Made by a program: the position numbers and the translations under genes. Of a stretch of 64,000 bases of DNA, positions 34,716 through 44,100 are shown piece by piece. The number at the start of each line of letters is the position of its first letter. Position 1 is the first letter of the stretch. Source of the DNA: Micromonospora sp. NBC_01699 (GTDB lineage Bacteria; Actinomycetota; Actinomycetes; Mycobacteriales; Micromonosporaceae); contig NZ_CP109199.1 in NCBI RefSeq assembly GCF_036250065.1, positions 7,562,001 to 7,626,000 of the forward strand, read 5' to 3'. The notes below the pieces were generated by a model, which ran no database searches, was not told the DNA's origin, and worked only from the letters and a program-made list of their open reading frames with translations.

Positions 34716-35138
34716 TCACGAGTGAAATGGGTCGCCGTCTAGATACACTCTTACAATCAGGCCTGCGCTCGACGTGAATATCGCAGAGGTCGATTCGACC
34801 ACCACGTCAATAAAGGGATTACTGTCCTCCAAATATACGACCCAAACAAGGCGCCTATCTACGTCAAGTTGCCCAAAGAATCCCTCCGAACCGTACGAGC
34901 CCTCACCACAGACGAGATAGCCCGAGCCATCACGCAACTCGCACTCCAGAGTGATGTCGACGCGGCTCACATATTCAGGGTCCGCCGCGAGGACGGCATC
35001 GAGAGAGAAGGAATCAAGTAGCTCCAGGTCGCTCGGCTGCCCGGAGCCAATTCGTACCGCTCTAGCCACGCCGTCTGCACGATACAATCCACTTTTGATG
35101 GGCAGGCAGCCCGATAACCATAAATCCACAATCGACAT
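34716..35138 (-). CDS. Putative immunity protein for the Rhs toxin
   Basis: 140 residues from the ATG at 35138 (GGTGAG 7 nt upstream); a GTG at 35144 is the alternative. It starts within 10 nt of the Rhs stop on the same strand, the standard place for an immunity gene. It is acidic, soluble and without a signal peptide, with strand-rich segments (SRVDITLECELRDGSGYLVC, RLVWVVYLEDSNPFIDVVV). Its G+C is visibly lower than the region, as is the C-terminal end of the Rhs gene, which suggests exchange of the toxin-immunity module. No known Imm family was recognised. Confidence 0.65.
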   Translation of the reverse strand: MSIVDLWLSGCLPIKSGLYRADGVARAVRIGSGQPSDLELLDSFSLDAVLAADPEYVSRVDITLECELRDGSGYLVCGEGSYGSEGFFGQLDVDRRLVWVVYLEDSNPFIDVVVESTSAIFTSSAGLIVRVYLDGDPFHS

Positions 35139-35144
35139 CGGCAC

Positions 35145-38100
35145 TCACCGTCTTCCAGTTGTGTCAGGGCGATCGTATAGACCTTGCGGTGGCACAACGC
35201 CACCCGCTCGCTTGTTGCGCGGATCATTGAAACGTTCTCTGAATTTATCTCCCCAAGTCTTCCCCGTCGTCGAATCCGGGAATGGGTCGCCTGGATTAAC
35301 GCGCTCGATCCGCACCGGCGCACCAACCTCTCGACCCGCGTCCAGTCGCCGATTGTCGTAACTTACCAGCTGGCCATCAACATCCATCACCCGCAGCGGT
35401 GTGCCTGGGCGGTTCCAGTCCCACTCACCTGACCTCATCTGATCAGCATAGCTATTTGGCGAGGCTGTTCGTTGGGAGAAATTGATATCGTTCGGGTCAG
35501 CCCATTCACCACCACCACCACCGCCGCAGGACGCTCCATCACCGCGACGCTCACCACCGACATTGTGCGCGAGTACCGACTCCACGCCGGCCGCCACATA
35601 GTACGTGTGGATGTCGGCAACCGTAAGGTCGCGCATCTCCTTGAGGCCGGTGTGGTTGTCGACCTTGGCAACAACGACCTTGTCCCCGTCGGCCGTACGG
35701 AGTTCGTGGCCGACGGTCAGTTCGGAGGCGTTGGCCCAGGTGTCGGTCGTCTCGTCCCAGAACGGGTGATATGCCGTCGTCTGCAACACCACCGCAGCGG
35801 CCAACCCGGCAACCGCAGCCGCAACCTTCACACCCAACTTGCTCGGGCTCTTTTTGTCCTCGACCCGGGTCACCGTGACATCCGTCAACTGCTTGTCGGT
35901 GTTGCGGTGCAACTGGGTAACCGGCTTGGCCAGCGACACCCCCGTCTCCGGATCGGTCGCCACCACCCGGTCACCGACGTTCACGTCCTCGATCGGCCGA
36001 GTCGAACCATCCGCCATCAACACCGGCGTCGCCGGATCGAAGCTGTGCTTCGGCACGCACCCTGCGCCAGCCGGGCCCGACGACTTACCGGACCCGGACG
36101 GCACTCCTCCGCCACCCTTGCGGTTGAGCAGGCTCAGCCCCGGCACCATCCCGGCCAGGGCGCTCTTCGGATCGATCCGACCCGTCGTGAACGCCTGGTT
36201 CAGGACCTCGTCGACACCGTTCTCCGTCGCCTCGGTCGCCAACCGACCCAGCAACCCCGAACCCAGCCGACTACCCACCGCCGCTGCGGCCTTACCGGCC
36301 AACAACCCACCCGCACCACCGGCAAGACCCGACAGCGCACCCGTACCCAACGACCCCAGGGCGTCGCCCATCGAGTGGATGTCACCCTGCGCCGCGTCCT
36401 TCGCCAGGTTGATCAACGCGCCCGCGCCGACCATGCAGGCCACCGCACCCACACCGGCGGTCACCGCCGTGCAGGCCATGCCGGCGAGGATCGCGCCGCC
36501 GATCGCGGCGAACTCCAACAGCGTGTCCTTGTTCGCGGCCGCCCACTTACTCACCGCCGAGAACGAGTCCTTCAACGCGGTCGCCGCCACCACCAGCGGA
36601 CGCGCCGCCTTCGCGATGATCTGTTTACCGGCCTGTTTGACCACGCTGACGGTCTTCTTGACTGCCTTCTTCGCCTGGTCGACCTTCTTCGCCACGTACT
36701 TGCGGCCCTGCTCGACCTTCTTCTTGACCGCCTTGACGACCTTCTTGGTCACCTTCTTCGCGACGGTGACGACCTTCTTCGCCACCGACACGACCTTCTT
36801 CGCCACCGACACCGCAGCCTTCACCACCACCGTGGCAACGGTCTTCGCCGCGGTGTAGACGTACGAAACGGCCGACGTGACGGCCTTCGCCGCGCTGGAG
36901 ACCTTCTTGCCGATCGCCTTCAGCGGGTTGGGCCAGTAACCGGTTGGGTCGGTCATCGTCAACGGGTTCGCGTCGCCGTACTGGTAGCGGTTGGCGGTGA
37001 TCGAGTCCGGGACCGGGGAGTTCGACGCGGTGTCGCGGGTGTCGAACTGGCCGGTGTCGGTGTTGTACCAGCGGGCGTGCATGTTGACCCGGCCGGTGGC
37101 CGTGTCCGTCCACTCCGACTGGTAACCGAGCCCGCCGATCAATCCTGCCTGCGCCAGGACCTTGCCCAGCGGGTCGTACGTCGACGAGCCCGTCAACGCC
37201 GTACCCGTGGCGGTGAACTGGCCGATCACATCGGTGTGCAGGTCCGTCCAGGACAACCGCTGGGTCCCGCCGGACGCCGTACCCAACAGGCCGCCCGAAG
37301 GATCACGGGTGTAGGTCGTGGTGCCGTCCGAGGCCAGGTCGTTGCCCAGACCCGCGTACGCGAAACCGGACTGCACCGCCCGACCCAGCGCGTCGTAGTC
37401 GTACGTCCGCGCGCCCGACGCCGAGCCCTGCGAACGTACCTGCCCGAACGCGTCAGTCGCAGTCGTCACGCCACCGACCGAGGCGAGCGTGCCCCGAGCG
37501 GTGTACGCGTAACCCGCCCCGTCGGCCGTCAGCAACCGGTTCCGCTGGTCGTACGTGAACAGCTTGCTGCCGTTCTGCACCCGGTTCCCGGCCTTGTCGT
37601 ACGCGTACACGGTGGTTGCCGTGCCGTTGTTCCAGGAGGTCAACCGGTCGGCCAGGTCGTAGCTGTACGTGTTCGACACCGACGGGCCAAAACCGGAGGA
37701 TGACTTCGAGACGATGTTGTCGTTGCCGTCCCAGCCGTACGCCACCCGCGCGATCAACGTACCGCCGGGGGTTTTCAGCTCGTCGGCGAGCTGCCGGTGC
37801 AGGCCGTCGTAGCTGAAGTTGCGGGTGTTGCCCGTGCCCCCGTAGGTGATCTTCGAAACCTGGGACAGGGTGTTGTACATGGTCGTCAGCTGCACGCCGG
37901 CGGTCGGGTTCGCGACCGACGCCAGTCGCCCGGCGCCGTCGTAGCCGTAGGAGGTGCTACCGGCGGCGTCGACCCGCGAGGCGAGCTGCCCGTCCGGGTT
38001 GTAGCCGAAGGTCGAGTTGCCGACCGGGCCGGTGATCGTGCGCGGCATGTCACGGTCGTCGTAGGTGAGGGTGTTCGCGCCGCCCGGTCCGGAGAACGAG

Positions 38101-41100
38101 GTCATTCGGCCGGACATGTCGTAGTCGAAGACCCGGTCCGCGGCGGTCGCCTCGGCACCCGCGCCGACCTGCCGCTCCACCTGTCCCATCTCGTCGTAGC
38201 TGCTGGTCACCGAGACGCCGCCGGGCATCACCTGGGAGACCGGCCGCCCGGCCAGGTCGTAGGTCACGGTGAAGGTCCGGTCGGCCGGGGACGGGTGCGC
38301 GGTCGTCGCCGGCTCGATCTGCGACTCCGGCAAACCCCAACTGTTGTACGTGGTGAGGAACGCCCCGCCCCGCCCGTCGGTGAACCGGGTCCGGTTGCCG
38401 GCCAGGTCGTACCCGAAGGTGGTCTGGATCGAATCCGACCCGGAGATCGGCTGGACTTCCCGGGTCAGCATGCCGGTCGCGTCGTACTCGAAATTGGTTG
38501 TGGTGCCCCGGCCGTCCTTGGCCCCGACCACGTTTCCGGCCCGGTCGTAGAAGCTGTAGTCCGCGGTGAGCATCGTCCCGGCCGCGCTGTACGACGCGTT
38601 CGAGGTCACCCGCCCGGCCAGGTCGTACGTGGTGGCGCGGTAGGTGCCGTCCGGCATCGTGGTCCGGGTCGGCCGCCCGACACCGTCGTAGCTGTACCCG
38701 GTGACGTTGTTCGCGCCGTCGGTCACCGTCAACGTCTCGCCGAGCGCGTTGTACGTCGTCGTGCTGGTCACCTGCGACGGGCTCTTGACCTGCGACAACC
38801 AACCACCGGGCGCGTACGAGTAGGTGGTGGTGTAGTTGGTGCCGTCCTGGCGGACCACCTCGGTCGAGGTGAGCTGCCGGCCCAGGTAGTCGTAGGTGGA
38901 GGTGCTGACCGCCCCGGACGGGTCGGTCTGCGACAACGGGTCACCGATCAGGTCGTAGGTGAACGTACTGGCGCCGTCGTTCGGCGCGATCACCTTCGAG
39001 GTACGCCCGAGCTGGTCGTACTCGTATTCGGTGCTGTTGCCGAGCGGGTCGGTGGTCCGGGTGACCTGCCCGAGGTCGTCGTACTCGGTGGTGGTCTCGG
39101 CGACCATCGGGGTGGACGAGCCGGGCGCGGTGTAACTCGGCGACCGCTGCGAGATCGCCCGTCCGGCCCGGTCGTAGCCGGTCACCGACCAGTTGCCGTT
39201 GGGGTCCTTGCTGTCGGTCTGCTCGCCGAAGGTGTTGTAACCGACCCAGGAGACGGCGTTCGCCAACGCCGAACCCAGCGTCGCCGACTCCGCCATCGCG
39301 GCCGGCGCCGTCGTCTTGACCGTACGACCCTCCTCGTCGATCGAGAAGGTGGTGGTGTTGCCGTTCGGGTCGGTGCTCGACTTCGTGTTGCCGTCCTGGT
39401 CGAGGGCGACCGAGCTGCGGATGACCCCGGCGTCGGCGGCCGGCGCGGTGCCGGCGAACACCTGCGCGATCTCCGCCGGGGTCAGCGCCTTCTGGTACGC
39501 CTGCACGTCGTCGATCGAGCCCTTGAACCACGAGGACGCGAAGTCCGTGCCGATGTTGGTGACGGTGGGCTGGTTGTTGAGCGGCTTGGTGAGGGCAATC
39601 GTCGCCTGGACGACGCCGTCCACGTACAGCTTGACCGAGCTGGTGGCCGGGTCGACGGTGACGGCGAGGTGGCTCCAGGCGTTCATCTGTACCGAGCCGG
39701 CCGGTGTGCTGCCGCCGATGAAGACGTTGGTGCCGTTGACGTCCCGGTAGGACAGCGAGACGTTCCAGACGCTCGTCGCCGGGACGTACGAGAGCTTGAA
39801 CGCCGAGCTTCCGATCGCTCCCGGCATCAGAACGACGAAGCCCTCCGTGGTCATCGTCGTCGGCTTCGCCCAGGCGGAGACGGTGTAGGCGCGCGAGGTG
39901 TCCACGATTGGACCCTGGGCTTTGATCCCGCTGTTCGTGCCGTTGAGGACGGCGGCGCCGCCGCGCTCGGTCGACCAGGTGAGCCCGCCGGAGGCGGTGC
40001 CGGGGCTGTTGCCCGCCGCGTCGGCCGCCTTCGTGCCGCTGCCGTCGTCCAGCTTCCACCGAGCCACCGGGACCAGCAGGTTCGTCTGGTACGTGGTTTC
40101 GGCAACCGGCCGGCCGCCGAAGTCGTAGATCGCGTCGGAGTGGGCGAGCACCCCGCTGGGGTCGGACTCGACGGTCCTGACCACGTTGTCGTCGCGGTCG
40201 TGGGTGAGGGTCGTGGTCCGGTTGACCCCGGCCGGGTCGGCGGTGGAGGAGATCTGCCGGCTCGCCGCGTCGTAGACCGAGGTGTTGACGGTGACGCCGT
40301 TGTTCGTCACCTGCCGCACCACGTTGCCGGCGGCGTCGTAGGTGTTCTCCTCGACCACGAAGGTCTTGCTGCCGTCGGAACGGATGGTCTTCGCGGCCAG
40401 CCCGTTGTCGGTGTACGTGTACGACGTCGTCCAGCCCATCGGATCGGTCTCGGTGGCGAGCCGGCCGGCCGGGTCGTACTGCTTCGTCACGATGACCAGG
40501 TCCTGTGCCGGGCTCGGGTCGTTCGGGTCGCCGGTGAAGCCGACCACCGTCGTGCTGAGCAGGTTGCCCGCGGTGTCGTACGCGTTCGTGGTGACCCCGC
40601 CGTCCGGCTCGGTCTCCCTGACCACGTTGCCGTACGTGTCGTACTGGAAGCTGGTCGTCTCGTCGACCGGATTGGTGACCGAGGTTTCCTGCCCGTAGCC
40701 GTTGAACACGTGCGTCTCGGTCCGGGACGCGTCACCACCGGTGAGGTCGGCGGTCGTCTCGGACAGGATGTTGCCGTCCGGGTCGTACCCGGTGGTGATT
40801 TTCGCCGTGTGCACCGCGCCGGTGACCCGGTTGGTCACCGCCGGCTCGGTCTGCGTCACCCGCCGACCCTGCTGGTCGTAGGTGTTCGTGGTGGTCAGAC
40901 CGGCCGGGTAGGTGTCGGTGATCTCGGTTTCGGTGAGCCGGCGACCGAGGCCGTCGTAGGTGAACCTGGTGATCTTGCCGGTCGGGTCGATCACCTCGGC
41001 GACGTCGCCGCTGCTGTAGTACCGGACGGTCTGCTTGGCACCGCCCGGCGTGACCACGGTCGTCGGCAACCCGGCCGGCGCGATCCCACCGCCGAAGGCG

Positions 41101-44100
41101 GCCGTCGTCGTGCCATCGGTGTACGTGGTCGCGGTGACCCGCGCGAGCGGGTCGGTGATCGTGGTCTGGTTGCCCTTGGCGTCGTAGCCGAACTTGGTCA
41201 GGTAGGTGTTGTCGGTCGCCGACGCCGAGCGCCCGTCACGGGTCTCCAGCAGCAGGTCGTTGCGCGCGTCCGGCGACAGGTTCGTGCTGGTGGCGTCCGG
41301 GAAGTAGGTGTAGTAGATCGACGAGCACCTGTTCGTCGTCTGGTCCTGGCAGGTGATCTTCTGCTTGGTGTTGCCCCGGACGTCCTGGAGGTCCTGGGTC
41401 CAGACCCCACGCGGGTCGTAGACCAGGCTGCTGTAACCGCCGACGTCGTACCCGAACTTGGTGGTGTTGCCCAGGCCGTCGGTCTGGGCGACGATCCGGT
41501 TGCCGTTGACCAGGTCGTAGCTGTAGGAGGTCTTCTCACCGGTCGGACCGGTCACCGCCACCGTGGACACCGGCATCGAGATGGTCGTGGCCACCCCGGA
41601 GACCAGCGTGATCGCCACCGGAGTGGTCTGCTTCGACGCCTCGAAATGGGCCGCCACCTGTTGCGCCGTCAACTGGCTGGGGTAGTACGCCAACTCCGCC
41701 ATCCGACCGTCGAAGTACGCGGTCGTGTTGGGCGTCAGTCCGGACAGGCCGGTGCCGGTCGCGCCGGCTCCGGCGTACGCGAACTGCTGCGCGGCCCGGG
41801 TCAGCACCGCCGATCCGGTCGAGCCGGCCACCAGGACCCCGTCCAGGTAGAGCGCCTGACTGTTCGCGTTGCTGGTCAACACCGCGTGGTGCCACTCGCC
41901 GTCGTTGACCGGCGCGGACGAGCCGAGCGACAGGGCCCACTGCTGCGCGGGGGTTCCGTTGCAGGGCAGGATCTGCAAGGGGGTCCGGTTCACGGTTGAA
42001 TTGGCCGGATTGTCCAGGCACTTCCCCGACAACACGTTCCGCAGACCGCCGTTGTACGGCTCCCACTGTTGTCTCGGCAACACGTTGCAGGTGAACAGCA
42101 CGACTCTGGTGAGGTCCGCGGTGGCGCCGCCGAGCAGGTCCAGGCACTTGCCGGAGGTACGGACAGTCCCGTCCGGGTAGATCGACCAGTTCTGCGCCGG
42201 GCTGCCGTTGCAGGTGTAGAGCTGGATCGGGTTCGAGTCGGCCGTACTCGCAGCGTCGTTGTCGACGCACTTGCCGGGCTGACCGGCCCGGAGCGGACCG
42301 GTCGGGGTGCTGGCCGGGGCCAGGCCGCGCAGCCTGCCGTCACTGGTGATCCAGAGCGTGGGTCGGCAGGGGCACAGGGTCTGACCGATGGCCGACGCCT
42401 GCGAGGACCGGAGGATGCCGCCGGCCTGGGTGGTGGAGAACCACAGCTCGATCGAGTTGTCGCCGACCGGTAGATCATCGGGGAGCCGCAGGTGGGACGA
42501 TGCGCCGTCGAACGCCGCCGCCCTGCTGTCCGCGAACGGGCCGTCGGCATTGAGGGTGACGCCGTTGTAGATCGCCTTGCCGCCCTGCACCTCGTTGACC
42601 GCGTCGGTGGCGTCCGTCTCGCCCAGCCGCCAGTAGTCGGTCGGCTTTCCGCCCAGCACCGACGCCGCGTACACGGCGCTGCTGCCGCTGACTGCCGGGG
42701 CGCCCATCGTCCACACGGCGCCGTTCTCGTCGGTGACGGTGGCGACCCGACCGGTCACCTTGTCGTACGCGACCTCGGCGGTCACCCCGCCGGACGGCCG
42801 GATGACCTTCGACAGAACGGGATGCGCCCTGGTACCGGCCGTGTAGAGGGCGGACACGGCCGACCCGGTCAACGCCTGGTTGAAGATCGAGACACCCGCG
42901 ATCGAACCGTTGAAGTACGTCGCCACCGCCGGCAAGCCGGTCCTCGGGTGGTTCGGCCAGCCGCCACCCATGAAGCCCGCCCCGATGCTGACATGGTTGG
43001 CGCCACCGGGAGCCGCGATGTTGATCGTGCCGCTCAGCGACCCCTTGGCCACACCGTCGAGGTAGAGCGTCTGCGAGTCGCCGGCACCGGAGAGCACCGC
43101 GTGGTGCCAGGCACCGTCGTTGACGGCGACGTCCGTGGTGATCGGAGTGGTGAAGTCCTGCCAGAACTCGCCACGCAGTTTGCCGTCACTGCCGATGTAG
43201 AGCGCGGGCGTGTAGTTGCCCCCGGTGGTGCCGTTGGACACCGGGGCGCCGTTGTAGCTGAACAGCACCCCGCCGGTGGTTGTCGTGCGGAACCACATCG
43301 ACACCGACTGGTACTGGCCGTCGGCGATCAGGTTGCCGGGCAACTGCACGTACGACGAGGTGCCGTTGAAGCCGGCCGTCGTGGCGGTCGACCCCGGTCG
43401 GCCACCCGGCTGCCCCAGGGTCACGTTGTTGTACCGGGCGTTGTCGACGCCCGCGTTCGCCAGGACCCTGCTGGCGGCGACCGACGCACCGGGCGCCTCG
43501 TCCAACGGCCAGTACGAGTACGGCCCGACGTTGAGCGCCGTGTTCGCGTACTGCGAGGTGGAGTCGTGCTGGTAGGTCGTGCACTGGCTGCCGGCGGCCG
43601 GCGGGCAGACGCTCGTCAGCCGGTCGTCCGCGCCGTAGCCGTACGTCCAGGTGTCGGCGCTGCCGGGGGTGCCCGCGATGACCGGGTTGGTGGTCACCTG
43701 GGACACGTGCGGGTACGCCGACCCGGCCGGGGTGGCCCAGGTGAACTGGAGGTACCGACCCGAGGCGGAGGTCATCCGGAGCAACTGGGCGGCACCGTCG
43801 TACGTGAACGACAACTGTCGGCCGTTCGCGTCGGCGATGCCGGTCACCTTGAACACGCCGGGCCCGGCCGCCTGCCCGAAGGTGTAGACCGAGGCGTCCT
43901 TGTCGGTCAGGGTGTAGCCGGTGAGGGTGCCGCCCGCGTTTTTGGTTTCCTTCAGGGTGGAGAACCGGCCCGACGGCGCGGTGAAACTGCCGTCGGCGTT
44001 ACGCCCGAAGGCCACGTCCTGCCCGGTCGGATAGGTGACCAGCACCGTCTGCACCGAACCGGCGACGTCCTTCACCTGCGTCGCGCGTACGTCCAGCACG

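Noticed and set aside
37797-41999. 1400-codon open frame on the plus strand opposite the Rhs gene
   Set aside because: It is an antisense shadow of a high-G+C gene with repeats; composition is Gly/Arg/Val-rich without domains, and it lacks a ribosome site.
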